Positions 9,391 through 19,746 of a stretch of 64,000 nt of DNA are shown here, one piece after another (positions within the stretch are counted from its first letter, which is position 1; each line of letters opens with the position of its first letter). The notes below the pieces were generated by a model, which saw only the letters and a list, made by a program, of their open reading frames with translations, did not search any database and was not told the DNA's origin. The stretch lies in the NCBI GenBank assembly GCA_907163375.1, contig CAJQUW010009236.1:124001-188000 (forward strand). Direction: 5' to 3'. The position numbers were made by a program, and so were the translations under genes. Origin of the DNA: Prostheceraeus crozeri (Eukaryota > Platyhelminthes > Polycladida > Euryleptidae).

Positions 9391-12300
9391 ATGGTTGTCT
9401 GTTCTAAATGTGGAAAAACGTTTACTCTTAATAGTAATTTGCTACGCCATGAAAAGTTTTGTAAGTTAGGAAAAACTTATCAGTGTAGGAAGTGTCCATA
9501 TGAAACGAAACGACAGGATAATCTAAAGCGACACAATCTAGTCTGTGATAAGCAACCAAGTAATTGTAATTTAAATTCAAATCCTCGAAGTATCTCAGCT
9601 AATGATAGTGAAATACCCAAATCTAGTACTGCTGAATCAACGTCTAGACATGTACCAATCAGCGCTTCAAATAATAGTTTGATCTTTATGCAATGCTGCT
9701 CCCGCTGTGGTAAAACGTATAATTCTATAAGCAAATTCCGTCAGCATATGAATATGCATAATACAAATAGTGAGATGAATATTCAAAATAATCATGGAAC
9801 TGTAAGTCTCAGCGAAAGCGCGCTCAACGGTCATGCTCGTGTATACGACATCACACCATCAGCACACACAGTAGATATAACTTCCTTTTTATTAAGTATG
9901 CGATCTATATTAGAGAACTTAGTGACAAACCTTCTAGAAAATTTTCAACTACGTGGTCGTCTGGTAGCACAAATTTGTTATGTGCGATCAAATCCTCAGG
10001 AAGATGAAACGTTTCTCGCACACTTTACTTCATCATCCACAAACTATATTTATGACTATGATACATGGTTCCAAGATAACTTAAATAGTCTCTCAAGTCA
10101 TATTGAAGCTTTTGCAAATAAGGGTAGCAATTGGGTTATAGATGAAATACTAAATATAGAATTCAATGTTATTACTAGTCCATTACTTTCTGGTGGAGAA
10201 GTATTTAATCTACCAAAGAGTTTGAAAGATTCGAAGGCTGTAATTAATGTACATTCAAATGCAAATGACTGTTTCTTGTATTCAGTTCTATCAATGCTAC
10301 ATTACAATGATGTATCATATTCTAGGAATGAGATAAAATCATATAGTAAATGGACATCTGAACTAAATATGAATGGCATCTCTACACCCGTATCAATTAA
10401 AGATATTCCTAAGTTTGAGAAAAATAATGACATTAAAATCAACATTCACCTTTACGAAAAAGGACTAAAAGGTGTTCGATATAGCAGCAACTTTATTGGT
10501 AAACGAACTGTGAATATACTACTAATTATAAACAATGAACGTGCACACTATTGTGGAATCAGAAAACTATCAAGATTATATAGAAAAATAAATAGAAGAT
10601 ATAAACATTTCTGCGATCGATGTACCCAATCGTTTACATATAAGACAACTTTGGAGCGACATTATCAATTTTGTGTTCGTGGAAAGGCACAAATAGAAAG
10701 AATGCCTAAACAACTAGAGGTAAGCACAAGTAGCATGGAATATCAATTAAGTCCTCCTTTAGTTGTTTATGCAGATATAGAGTGCTACATCGATAATAAA
10801 GTACACAAACCGGCAGCAGTTGGTGTTTATCATGTTTGGCATAAAGCTCTCCAGTCCAGATTTGAAAACAAATATTATGTCTTCAAAGGAGAGAATTGTA
10901 TTATGGACTTCTTGGATCACCTAGAAAATATAGCTCAAAACTTATATGATAATCAGCGTGCAATAAGCCGGCAACCAATGTCTCTTTCTTCTGATGAAGA
11001 AGAAAAACATAAAAATGTAAAAAATTGTAATAAATGTAAAGCTGTATTTAGTGATGATTGCATAAAAGTAAGAGATCACGACCATTTAACAGGAAGATAT
11101 AGACAAACAATATGCAGTAAATGCAATCTTCGATTAAAACTAAATAGGCGGGAACTACCCATCTTCTTCCATAATTTTAAGAATTATGATAGTCATATCG
11201 TTTGCTATAAAGCAATTGGAAAGAAGAAGTCATGGAAATTGGAAGTAGTAGCAGCAACAGCTGAAAAGTATATAACTCTATCCGCCAGCGTCCCTGTAAA
11301 CGAATACAAAGGAAAAACAATCTACTTCAAGTTAAAATTCTTAGATTCTTATCAATTTTTAAGTGCATCATTGAGTGAGTTAGCAAGAGGATTGCAAGTT
11401 TATGAACATGTAGAAAAACTAAGAAATGAATTTCCCCTGTTAACAGATGATATTCTTTATCAAAAGGGAGTGTTACCCTACTGTTATTTCAAAAGTCTAA
11501 ATACATTGTCAGAAAAATGTCTGCCACCACAATGTGAATTTTATAATGATCTCACTCGTGAACATTGTTCAGATGAAGAATATAAGCACGCTAGTAATGC
11601 GTGGTTTGCTTTCAATTGTAACAATTTTGGTGATTACATGCTTGCATATTTGAAACTGGATGTATTATTACTGACAGATATTTTTGAAGTTTTTAGGTCA
11701 CTAAGTCAAAGTGAAGATGAAGTAGATCCTGTCCATTTCGTTAGCCTTCCACATCTTAGCTTTACTTCAGCTTTAAATTTGACATCTAATGATCCTCCAC
11801 ACTACATACAAGACGAAAGTATGTATAATCTCTTCGAAAGGGGAATAAGGGGTGGAATGACTTTTACGAACATTCACAGAGCACGTGCACGCATTTCGGA
11901 ATTACAAAATAATACAAATGAAAGTCGTCACTTATCTTACATTGATGTCAATAACCTTTACGGTTCTTCGCTCAGTAAGAGTCTACCACATTCAAATTTT
12001 AAATGGTTGAGTGATAGTGAAGTAAGCTATTTTCTAAACGAAGAAAATATACAAGCTATCGATGATGATGGTGAAATTGGCTATATTTTTGATTTGAACT
12101 TAGAATATCCTGCAAACATACATGATGACACTGCCGATTTCCCATTAGCGCCAGAGATGCAGACCGTAGAGCAAAATATGTTCTCAACTTATATGAAGGA
12201 TTTACATAGGAAAATAAGACCAGACACTAAATTCAGTTCAACTAAAAAACTCTTGCTTCATCAATTCAATAGGGAAAATTATGTTGTACACTATTCAATA

Positions 12301-13290
12301 TTAAAATTTTATTTATCCATTGGTATGAAAATCACAGAAATTCACAACGGTATAAAGTTCACACAAAAGCCATGGTTGAGAACGTACATTGATATGAATT
12401 CACAAAAGAGAGCTCAATCAAGTACCAACTTTGAAAAGTCATTTTATAAGTTGAAAAATAATTCTTTATATGGTAAAACAATGGAAAATGTAAGACGAAG
12501 GAGAAAATTCAAATTAGTAAACAGCGTGGAACAATGTCGAAAATTATCAAATCATCCTCTCTATGTACAGCATAAGATATTTGATGAAGATCTAGTTGGT
12601 ATGGAAATGTATAAACCTTCAATAATGTTGAATAAATTGATTTATGTTGGTCAGGCGGTACTTGACTACAGCAAATTGGAAAAGTACCAGTTATACTACA
12701 ATGATTTAAAAAGATGTCCACTGATAAATAGAACGCGGCTTTGTGGAGGTGATACCGACAGTTTCTTTCTATGTTTATACACATCACCATCTGTCCGTCT
12801 GGAAGATATACTTCTATACTTCGGTGAAAAGTTTGACTCTTCAAACTATGACAGTCATCACCGACTATACTCAACTACAAACAAAGCTAGATTAGGTTGT
12901 TTTAAGGATGAGTGTGCGGGAAAGTTGCTTGAGGAAATGATCTTGCTAAAACCAAAAATGTATTCAATGAAATATCTAGATTCAACTTGTGATAGCATCA
13001 AGCGGGCAAAAGGAGTGCAGAGAGCTGCAGTTAAAAAATTACAACATAATGATTATAGGACTGTGTACTACAGTGAGAAAGATACAAATGAGGAAATGAC
13101 AATTATAAATTCAACAAATCACGTAGTCACTACAAAATCATTTAGAAAGCGAGGACTTTCACTTTGGGAGGATAAGCGCTGTTGGTTAAATAAAAATCTA
13201 TCTCTACCATATGGACACTATAGTTTAGGTCTTCCCCCACCTTCAAAGAGAAGGAGATGCCTTCCTGCTACAGGTGACGTAGAAGTTTAA
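9391..13290 (+). CDS. protein-primed family B DNA polymerase (PolB)
   Basis: Replicates the element's linear genome from a protein primer. The 1299-residue frame starts with C2H2 fingers (about residues 4-24, 32-52, 103-123), another at about 409-429, and a region with DCFLYSVLSMLH that is typical of metazoan Polinton polymerases. Exonuclease motif VVYADIEC lies near 460 and FFHNFKNYDSH near 590. Polymerase motif A YIDVNNLYG is near 850, motif B KNNSLYGKTMENV near 1020, and motif C GGDTDSF near 1120. All catalytic acids I can check are present. It is the largest gene, and on the same strand just downstream of the spliced gene. Confidence 0.97.
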   Translation: MVVCSKCGKTFTLNSNLLRHEKFCKLGKTYQCRKCPYETKRQDNLKRHNLVCDKQPSNCNLNSNPRSISANDSEIPKSSTAESTSRHVPISASNNSLIFMQCCSRCGKTYNSISKFRQHMNMHNTNSEMNIQNNHGTVSLSESALNGHARVYDITPSAHTVDITSFLLSMRSILENLVTNLLENFQLRGRLVAQICYVRSNPQEDETFLAHFTSSSTNYIYDYDTWFQDNLNSLSSHIEAFANKGSNWVIDEILNIEFNVITSPLLSGGEVFNLPKSLKDSKAVINVHSNANDCFLYSVLSMLHYNDVSYSRNEIKSYSKWTSELNMNGISTPVSIKDIPKFEKNNDIKINIHLYEKGLKGVRYSSNFIGKRTVNILLIINNERAHYCGIRKLSRLYRKINRRYKHFCDRCTQSFTYKTTLERHYQFCVRGKAQIERMPKQLEVSTSSMEYQLSPPLVVYADIECYIDNKVHKPAAVGVYHVWHKALQSRFENKYYVFKGENCIMDFLDHLENIAQNLYDNQRAISRQPMSLSSDEEEKHKNVKNCNKCKAVFSDDCIKVRDHDHLTGRYRQTICSKCNLRLKLNRRELPIFFHNFKNYDSHIVCYKAIGKKKSWKLEVVAATAEKYITLSASVPVNEYKGKTIYFKLKFLDSYQFLSASLSELARGLQVYEHVEKLRNEFPLLTDDILYQKGVLPYCYFKSLNTLSEKCLPPQCEFYNDLTREHCSDEEYKHASNAWFAFNCNNFGDYMLAYLKLDVLLLTDIFEVFRSLSQSEDEVDPVHFVSLPHLSFTSALNLTSNDPPHYIQDESMYNLFERGIRGGMTFTNIHRARARISELQNNTNESRHLSYIDVNNLYGSSLSKSLPHSNFKWLSDSEVSYFLNEENIQAIDDDGEIGYIFDLNLEYPANIHDDTADFPLAPEMQTVEQNMFSTYMKDLHRKIRPDTKFSSTKKLLLHQFNRENYVVHYSILKFYLSIGMKITEIHNGIKFTQKPWLRTYIDMNSQKRAQSSTNFEKSFYKLKNNSLYGKTMENVRRRRKFKLVNSVEQCRKLSNHPLYVQHKIFDEDLVGMEMYKPSIMLNKLIYVGQAVLDYSKLEKYQLYYNDLKRCPLINRTRLCGGDTDSFFLCLYTSPSVRLEDILLYFGEKFDSSNYDSHHRLYSTTNKARLGCFKDECAGKLLEEMILLKPKMYSMKYLDSTCDSIKRAKGVQRAAVKKLQHNDYRTVYYSEKDTNEEMTIINSTNHVVTTKSFRKRGLSLWEDKRCWLNKNLSLPYGHYSLGLPPPSKRRRCLPATGDVEV

Positions 13291-13468
13291 GAAATTTAAC
13301 AAAGTAAACTAACCAATCACTACATTTCTGCGTAGTCATGCTTAATAACATATAGGTAGATTAAATATAAAATGAAATTTCTACATCTTTCCGATGTGTA
13401 GAAATAATTACTAAAACATAGGTAGTCCTACTATGAATTGAAGACGTAGCACTCAACATCATTCCGAT

Positions 13469-14092
13469 ATGTTGAGATGTAAAATAGCAAGCTTTATGCA
13501 AACAAATAAATTTAGGTTTATATTTGAAAACATGCCTCATTACATTAGAACATGGAAATTAAATGACTCACAAAGCATTCACATAACAAATTCTAAGAAA
13601 GTAGTCTTTCGTCACTTAATAACAAATAGTGGTGGAAAACATCGTGGCGTTTGCATTAGCCTTGACGCATTACCTTCACTGAAAGACTTCGCTGATCTGA
13701 TTGACAACCATAAGACACGGATGAAGATTCCCCTCGATCAAAAGGTATGGATAAAGTGTGACTCTACCGTCAAGCTATACGTCTGTTCACCAAAGAGAGA
13801 AGATATTGACTATCGATTTTTCCGTTTCAGTGACGTCACATGGAGAAACTTTACAAAAGAGATACTACCACATATGATTTCATTTATTAAGGATGGAGGA
13901 CATCAAGCGGATGGAAGTCGTGAATCGCATGTTAACTACAAAAGTAAACTCAAAACTCAATCTTCAAGAAATCGAGCGGAACATTCCCAATCGAAAGCAA
14001 TGGTTATTAATAAAACACAAGATGAAGCCGACAACGAATCTACATCTGGGAAGACCCTCAATGTTAACATGGAGGATACAGAGGAAGGATAA
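13469..14092 (+). CDS. PC4-like protein (possible ssDNA-binding coactivator)
   Basis: 207 residues. Two segments look like PC4/p15 modules: near 29 WKLNDSQSIHITNSKKVVF then GVCISLDALPSLKDFADLID, and near 95 KVWIKCDSTVKLYVCSP then IDYRFFRF. PC4 folds read as beta strands, then a G(I/V)SL turn and a helix, as seen here. Known PC4 proteins bind single-stranded DNA and help transcription start; the family call is by eye. The acidic/Lys tail overlaps the start of the next gene by 200 nt in another frame. It follows PolB at 179 nt. Confidence 0.5.
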   Translation: MLRCKIASFMQTNKFRFIFENMPHYIRTWKLNDSQSIHITNSKKVVFRHLITNSGGKHRGVCISLDALPSLKDFADLIDNHKTRMKIPLDQKVWIKCDSTVKLYVCSPKREDIDYRFFRFSDVTWRNFTKEILPHMISFIKDGGHQADGSRESHVNYKSKLKTQSSRNRAEHSQSKAMVINKTQDEADNESTSGKTLNVNMEDTEEG

Positions 14093-14462
14093 ATATGTGA
14101 CTATCCTATTCTTTCCAAATGGAACAATCCAGTGTGTTGGTGGCTTCACTGATGGTGATCTACCATATCTACATTCTACGTTGGAAAATTTACTTAGTGA
14201 CTCATTATCTGAATGGGAAGTGAAGACAATGACTGTGTTATGTGAATTGAACTATCATTATGACTTTCGTAAAGTCACATCATCAAATAATCTCACTTAT
14301 GAAGTGGAACTATTTCCAGCAGCACAGATGACTAACTGGCACCCATATCATGTTCATGTATTCCATAATGGAAAGATTGTGATAACCGGCATTAAAGACA
14401 TAAATGATGTTCCTCCCATCCTATGTGATTTGAGAAAAATATTTGTGAAATCTACATTGTAG
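13893..14462 (+). CDS. TBP-like protein, two-repeat
   Basis: 189 residues that fit the two-fold TATA-binding-protein pattern. Repeat 1: VVNRMLTTKVNSKLNLQEI near residue 9, then YVTILFFPNGTIQCVGG near 69. Repeat 2: MTVLCELNYHYDF near 113, TYEVELFPAAQM near 136, and VHVFHNGKIVITG near 154, which parallels the TBP core 'YEPELFP...FxSGKxxxTG'. If right, the element carries its own promoter-recognition factor, next to a PC4-like gene. The first 200 nt overlap the upstream gene in a different frame. A true start at the second methionine (13911) is also possible. Confidence 0.65.
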   Translation: MEDIKRMEVVNRMLTTKVNSKLNLQEIERNIPNRKQWLLIKHKMKPTTNLHLGRPSMLTWRIQRKDKYVTILFFPNGTIQCVGGFTDGDLPYLHSTLENLLSDSLSEWEVKTMTVLCELNYHYDFRKVTSSNNLTYEVELFPAAQMTNWHPYHVHVFHNGKIVITGIKDINDVPPILCDLRKIFVKSTL

Positions 14463-14593
14463 CTATGTAAATATTTAGAAAAGAACTGTATATTTGTAAA
14501 TACATATTGAAATGTAAACATGTTTTGCTTTCCCTCTAAACCCAACGATTTGGAACATAAAACAAGGATATTTACATATAAAATAAAACTTTA

Positions 14594-15055
14594 TTACAAA
14601 ACAGTTTCAATATACTTTGTAAGAATTACATCATTTTTATAGCAGTCTTTCGAAAAAAGTTGTAAAACACTTTTACAGTTATTTTTCAATGGTCTCTCGT
14701 TGATGAAATATAGCACATAACCGCCGCACATGAGAGATACATTGCTTTGAAGTGGAAACGATGTAACTTTCTTAATCGTCCAGGAGAACCTATTCATCCA
14801 TAATGCAATGTCATGTAAGCGAGGTAGATTAAGAGAGTCAAAATATTCAGCCACTTTATAGCGATTGATGTACACTGCAACCCAATGTTTACCAGGAAGA
14901 TTGTTGCTGTCCGTATTGATGATAAGCGAACAAGGATAGAAAGGAATTGAATTAGGTAAATTATCTCTAGAAAAGACATCAAGAAATATTGACTTGGAGT
15001 AGGGATGAGCATTTCCCATTTTCCTCAAGATTTGTATGTTGCTTAAGTTACTCAT
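14594..15055 (-). CDS. adenain-like cysteine protease (maturation protease)
   Basis: 153 residues, the usual length for Polinton PRO. The adenain catalytic order is visible: GKHWVAVYI (His) near 55, EYFDSLN (acid) near 69, and QSNVSLMCGGYVLYF with Gln and the nucleophilic Cys near 103-110. In adenoviruses and Polintons this class cleaves capsid and core precursors. The start codon overlaps the end of the capsid gene by 4 nt, so the two are likely co-expressed. It is the last gene of the leftward cluster, converging with the TBP-like gene. Confidence 0.92.
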   Translation of the reverse strand: MSNLSNIQILRKMGNAHPYSKSIFLDVFSRDNLPNSIPFYPCSLIINTDSNNLPGKHWVAVYINRYKVAEYFDSLNLPRLHDIALWMNRFSWTIKKVTSFPLQSNVSLMCGGYVLYFINERPLKNNCKSVLQLFSKDCYKNDVILTKYIETVL

Positions 15056-16335
15056 CTCTGATAGCTGACAGTTACGTCTCGCATTCTCGTTATTTCAACT
15101 TTGCTATCATAGATAGCATAAATGAGGCAAGTAATTGTTTTCTTCAAAGGTGACTCAAATGACACCTCTAGTCGTAGATTACCAGGCTTTGTAACTCCTA
15201 CGCTTTCACCGCCTAAATCTGCATCTGCTGTGAGATTGTATATAATGAAGAAGTAACCATTTTTATACATATCCATTGTAATTCCATTTGAATCATCTGT
15301 GTTAAACATGCTCAGTGCAGTGAAAGTAGAACCATATTCACGTGCAAATTTACCCTCTTTAAAATTAGGCTCATAAGCTTTGCAAGCAACAAATTTTCCA
15401 TCCTGATAGAGTGCTAGTTTACTAACGTTAAAGTGTTGGAAATTAAATGGATTCTTTTCAAAAGCACCAATAAATGACTCATTTTCCACAAATGTGATAT
15501 ACACCGCCTTCGGCATCGCAGTGGGAAAAAGATTTGGGTAGGCATGAGAGGATGATCCCGCACCAATTGTGAAGTTTGTTAACACACTGTGATTAACTGG
15601 ATATATTGCATTGCTTTTCCTCAATCCTGTCGCATGCTCGTTGATGACTGACGGGTTCATTGTTACTCTCCTTACATTGAGCACGGCACTACTTATGTTG
15701 ATTTGATAGTTTGTAGCTCCAAAAGCCATTAACGCGAACTCAGGATTTGCACGAATAAATTTTATTTGCATTTTAACCTGTGATAGTAGATATCTAGATT
15801 GACGAAGGAAATCAAGATAGACGGGTCCTTTCAAGTATAATTCCTTTGAATCTGCTGTCCATTCCATTCGTTTTTTTAAACCTCCATTTGAAACCTCATC
15901 AAATTTCCCTTGCTGATCATCATACCAGCCGGCAACTTGCAAGTGTGACTGTTTAGCTTGCTTCTGAAATTGCGTCATTGTATTTATGTATGCTCCATAG
16001 GGATATGCTCGATCCCCTCCTTCAATCTGTTTGTCATTCAATATTAAATACACATCTGAGAATAGACTGGCAATAGGAAGATTTGTCAATCCCACTTTAT
16101 CCTTAGTTGAATCAATATTGGTACCATCAGTCTTCTTAATTTGTATACACAATTCTAAATCAATGGATTGACAGTCAATATAATCTTGAGGATTACCAGG
16201 TATATCAAACTGAATAGGCTGTTGGTTACCATCGATATTTGTTGTGGGGACTATATCAACAATAGTTGAGGAAATAATGTCAGTTTGATGAGGTGGTGAA
16301 TCGAAGAAACACAAAGCCGAATTGATACTCTGCAT
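15052..16335 (-). CDS. hexon-like major capsid protein
   Basis: 427 residues with the layout of the Polinton double jelly-roll capsid family: QPIQFDIPGNPQDYIDCQSI near 40, VGLTNLPIASLFSDVYLILN near 80, a YPYGAYINTM stretch near 111, and a beta-rich C-terminal half. The family call rests on recall of related Polinton proteins (F54H12.2-like); the double jelly-roll assignment is from the literature on those. It lies between the core protein and the protease, the normal virion block. No signal peptide or membrane segment. Confidence 0.85.
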   Translation of the reverse strand: MQSINSALCFFDSPPHQTDIISSTIVDIVPTTNIDGNQQPIQFDIPGNPQDYIDCQSIDLELCIQIKKTDGTNIDSTKDKVGLTNLPIASLFSDVYLILNDKQIEGGDRAYPYGAYINTMTQFQKQAKQSHLQVAGWYDDQQGKFDEVSNGGLKKRMEWTADSKELYLKGPVYLDFLRQSRYLLSQVKMQIKFIRANPEFALMAFGATNYQINISSAVLNVRRVTMNPSVINEHATGLRKSNAIYPVNHSVLTNFTIGAGSSSHAYPNLFPTAMPKAVYITFVENESFIGAFEKNPFNFQHFNVSKLALYQDGKFVACKAYEPNFKEGKFAREYGSTFTALSMFNTDDSNGITMDMYKNGYFFIIYNLTADADLGGESVGVTKPGNLRLEVSFESPLKKTITCLIYAIYDSKVEITRMRDVTVSYQR

Positions 16336-16345
16336 CGTATTAGCT

Positions 16346-16828
16346 TTACAAATATGTTGTCTTCCTTCGTTTTGACTTGTTTCCAGTCGCTGTGGAATTT
16401 CGTTTGCGCTTTCTTGCTTTCACACGACGTCTTGATTTAGAACGTGCTGCTCTGGTGGACTTTTTACTTCTCCTACGCCTTTGCTTAGTAACTCGACCTG
16501 ATCCAACTTGTCTTGACTTCCTACGTTTCTTCCGAACTGTACGCCTCGTCTTTGTTAAATCATCTAATGCGTCTATGGCAGATTGCTGTGCACGCAATTT
16601 CATGGATTCACCGATATTCTCCCCTTGAAGTGCATCAGCTGCAACATTTGCACCAAAGTCTAAAGCTCTGTTTCCAACCCGTTTCATGAATGGTACACCA
16701 TACTTTTTGAGTGTTGGGAGAACCATACGTCTTAGTGCACCGAATATGCCTCCTCCAACTTGTCGTCTACCTCCAGCAAACACGGGATAGCCGCTCTGAT
16801 AGGATGGACCACTGTAAATGCCTGACAT
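16346..16828 (-). CDS. basic virion core protein
   Basis: 160 residues. A glycine-rich head (GGRRQVGGGIFGALRRM) resembles the amphipathic segment of adenovirus pVI/pX-type minor proteins. It is followed by an Ala-rich helix and a long Arg/Lys tail (RRTVRKKRRKSR and similar runs) ending KRRKTTYL. Composition suits genome condensation in a particle. It is 10 nt upstream of the major capsid gene on the same strand. Assigned by composition and position rather than a specific motif. Confidence 0.75.
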   Translation of the reverse strand: MSGIYSGPSYQSGYPVFAGGRRQVGGGIFGALRRMVLPTLKKYGVPFMKRVGNRALDFGANVAADALQGENIGESMKLRAQQSAIDALDDLTKTRRTVRKKRRKSRQVGSGRVTKQRRRRSKKSTRAARSKSRRRVKARKRKRNSTATGNKSKRRKTTYL

Positions 16829-16871
16829 TATGTCCTGTAGATGATTATAGATCCCACAATAGCGTAAAGCC

Positions 16872-18449
16872 TTATTCTCGTGTCCTGATGTGTAGTGTTA
16901 AAACAGTAACACCACCACAGAATGGTACTACTTCACCTGTATCATCATGAATTGATATGTCAATTCTATTGATGACATTTCTGCTCATTGGTACATACAT
17001 CGTGTTAATAAATTCTCGATTGATTAGTTGCTTCCTTACGGATGAGAGAGGAAATGTGCGCAGAAGTGGGGCCTCAACGTCGCCAACCCTTGTATATTCA
17101 ATAATGTTACAATAGACGTATAAGTTACTTATATCACGCTCTAGTGATGGGGCTGTATCGCCTATTGATGTGCCTTCATAAATAGTTGATTTTGAGAATC
17201 CCAATGTGGACGTTAACACGCTATCCAGCTTGATAAGAGAGTTCTTTCCTAACTTTAGAATCATGCGTTTCTTATGTGGATCATAAGAAAAGTGATATTC
17301 ATCTGCATCAAGGTAATCTACACCAAACTCATTTAACTTTGTACATAATTCAGATGGCGTTTTCAAGCTTTCAATGTTCAAATTAACTCTTTTTACAAGT
17401 TCACTGGAAGTAGACAATTCATCACCCAATATGTCTTCGCTGTATACGTGGATATCCCATGAAGCATTTGTTGATGCTTTGAGTTTAGAAGAGGACAATT
17501 GAACCTTGAATGTATCATTTAACTCTGTCAACCAAGGTGCGCTTTCAAGGCCCTTAAACATCCCAATCATTTCAGATCCGAATTCAATAACAGCGGACTC
17601 AGACTTTTCCAATGGTGTCTTTTTAGTAAAAACAATAAATTCTGCCTCCGTTTCAACAGTAAATAAAGTTACTTTCTCTTTCTTATATTCACAAGTCATT
17701 AACGTTTCTGGCACTGATCCTTGAAACTTTCTTGCAAAGTCTTCAACACTTCTAATGACCTCAAATTTATTTTTTACTCGGATGCTCCTTTTTTGTAATG
17801 CATACAATGGCACAATTCTACATTTAAAATCAGTGACTTTCCTCTCCGAATTCCACCCACGTCCATTGTACCAATACCTTGATGAGAAAGTTGTTCTGGA
17901 ATACCCAAAAGTATGACTCAAATCCTTACCTAATACAAGAAGAACATGCTTCCCTTCCTTCATCAATTTTGTTGACCCCTTTATGACTGGTTTGTAGAAT
18001 TTATTCAAAGTCAGCTTGAAGAGATCATTTATTCGTTCAAACATTCTACCGATTTCCTTTTCTGTATCTTGCAAGCTCATTGTGGGAACCTTAGAATCAA
18101 AAGTTGACGTTGCAAATGCCTTTTGAATTTTAATCATGTTTTGGACAGATGGTAAAGATGTTGAAAACGGATGTAAAGTTAGATGATGAAAAGCCCATGT
18201 ACCATGTAGACTATTTTGAAATATGCGAAAGCAATCATCCTTCTCTCGTACTTCTTTATGTAATTCAAAATAGTTGTTCTTTAGCAAACTGATATCGTTG
18301 TAATAAGTAATTTCAGTTAGAGCAACTTCATGGGGTCCATGCAGAGTAATTGGATTAGCGAATTCAACAGAGTAGAGAGATGGTTTGTTACTTGGGAATA
18401 TCTTGGGGTTGCTATTGCTTGGAAGAATGATATTGAAGTTAGTAGACAT
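16872..18449 (-). CDS. penton-like minor capsid protein
   Basis: About 525 residues from MSTNFNIILPSNSNPKIFPS, chosen because this opens the family's conserved head (a 'PSNSS...FPxNxxSxYxVxLxxPIxLxG' pattern); nine further codons lie upstream. The tail, SNLYVYCNIIEYTRVGDVEA then NTMYVPMSRNVINRIDI and DDTGEVVPF, is the typical end of Polinton penton-like jelly-roll proteins. The compact element at 47720-53466 encodes a shorter relative. Sits between core protein and integrase. Confidence 0.85.
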   Translation of the reverse strand: MSTNFNIILPSNSNPKIFPSNKPSLYSVEFANPITLHGPHEVALTEITYYNDISLLKNNYFELHKEVREKDDCFRIFQNSLHGTWAFHHLTLHPFSTSLPSVQNMIKIQKAFATSTFDSKVPTMSLQDTEKEIGRMFERINDLFKLTLNKFYKPVIKGSTKLMKEGKHVLLVLGKDLSHTFGYSRTTFSSRYWYNGRGWNSERKVTDFKCRIVPLYALQKRSIRVKNKFEVIRSVEDFARKFQGSVPETLMTCEYKKEKVTLFTVETEAEFIVFTKKTPLEKSESAVIEFGSEMIGMFKGLESAPWLTELNDTFKVQLSSSKLKASTNASWDIHVYSEDILGDELSTSSELVKRVNLNIESLKTPSELCTKLNEFGVDYLDADEYHFSYDPHKKRMILKLGKNSLIKLDSVLTSTLGFSKSTIYEGTSIGDTAPSLERDISNLYVYCNIIEYTRVGDVEAPLLRTFPLSSVRKQLINREFINTMYVPMSRNVINRIDISIHDDTGEVVPFCGGVTVLTLHIRTRE

Positions 18450-18489
18450 GTTGACCTCATATATGTAAGAAGTCACATGCTATATTAGC

Positions 18490-19579
18490 TTAAAAGTTAC
18501 GAGTGTCTCCCACCTCCACATTTTGTAGATCCTGGTGCGTTATCCAGCTATTGAATGAATCAGGATATCCCTTCCATTTAACTAGATATTTCCTTTGATT
18601 GCCATGACCTTTCTTCCTAATTATTTTGTCAATCATATACACCTCTTCACTTCTGTCTACTACTTGCAATTCATAAGAGTAAAATTTTCCTTCAATTGGA
18701 TTGCCATGGTAATCTATTAATTTATACATGGTGGGTCTAAATTTTGTATTTACTTCATCTACAAAAAAACTCTTCTTCAGTCCAATTAGGTAGATACCCC
18801 TTCTCAAATGTAGACTTAACCTTTGAAATCCGAACTCTATCACCAACATTTATTTTCTTTTCATTGGAAATGTTTTTCGCTTTCTTATCATACAATCGAA
18901 GCCATACATCCATCGCATTATCTGGGGTAACATCGACAGGTTTCATCTTAATGATTCGATGGTAGCTTTCATTGTAATTCTTAACAAATTTCTGAAGCTC
19001 ATCTACCCAAACATGTGTATTTTTTGCAGTGAAATAGCGCCATATTTTTGTCTTCAGTGTGCGATTGAACCTCTCAACCATGGCAGCTTTATAAGCACTT
19101 TTAACACTAAACAATTCCACATTATGACTTTTAAGGAGACTTCGAACATGAGAGTTTTCGAATTCCTTCCCTTGATCGGTCTGTATTCTTTGCGGAACAC
19201 GCCCCTCATCGAAAATGCTCTGAAAAGCCGCTTCAACTTCTGGTCCTCGTTTAGATTTCAGCGCACGTGCCCAAGCATAGCGAGATAAAATATCTATTAC
19301 GGTTAAGATGTATTTATAGCCATCATTGTACTGTGATATCTGTTGCATGTCAGCCAAGTCCGCTTGCCATTGACTATCTATATTGTTAACAACATATTTT
19401 CTCGTTGGAAACCGCTTTCTCGCATTTTTGTGAAGAGTGTAAGTCGGTTGACTCCTTAACCACTTCTTGACTTTCTCTATCCCCACACCTGCTGCACGAG
19501 CTAGAACCTCCGGACGACTGAAACTTGCGGGGTGATTTAAGTCGTAATAAATCTTTCTGAGTTTCACTGCTGTACTCAT
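18490..19579 (-). CDS. retroviral-type integrase with C-terminal chromodomain
   Basis: Inserts the element and makes 6-bp duplications. From MSTAVKLRKIYYDLNHPASF there is an N-terminal helical region, then the catalytic core with its three acids in QADLADM, QTDQGKEFEN and AAMVERFNRTLK. A basic beta domain (NVGDRVRISKVK) follows, and a chromodomain (IDKIIRKKG, KYLVKWKGYPDSFNSW) near the end. Chromodomain integrases are standard in metazoan Polintons and may guide target choice. The reading upstream of the chosen start lacks family features. Treated as one fossil gene. Confidence 0.92.
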
Positions 19580-19746
19580 CGTCTTTGTTCTGATTTGCAC
19601 GCGTATTACTCCCACAGCAACTGCTAACACAATTGATATCAACCTCTATTCCCTCTTCTCCTTTACCTTCGAGCGCAGATTTCAAACAGCAGCAAAACTT
19701 TTGTAGCGACATGATATGAGAGAAGCAAAGCTTAATTTATATTTGC

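Noticed and set aside
19386-19712. A cysteine-rich 108-codon minus-strand frame over the integrase start
   Set aside because: Most of it overlaps the integrase in another frame, and its Ser/Arg-rich content there is a by-product of that coding sequence.
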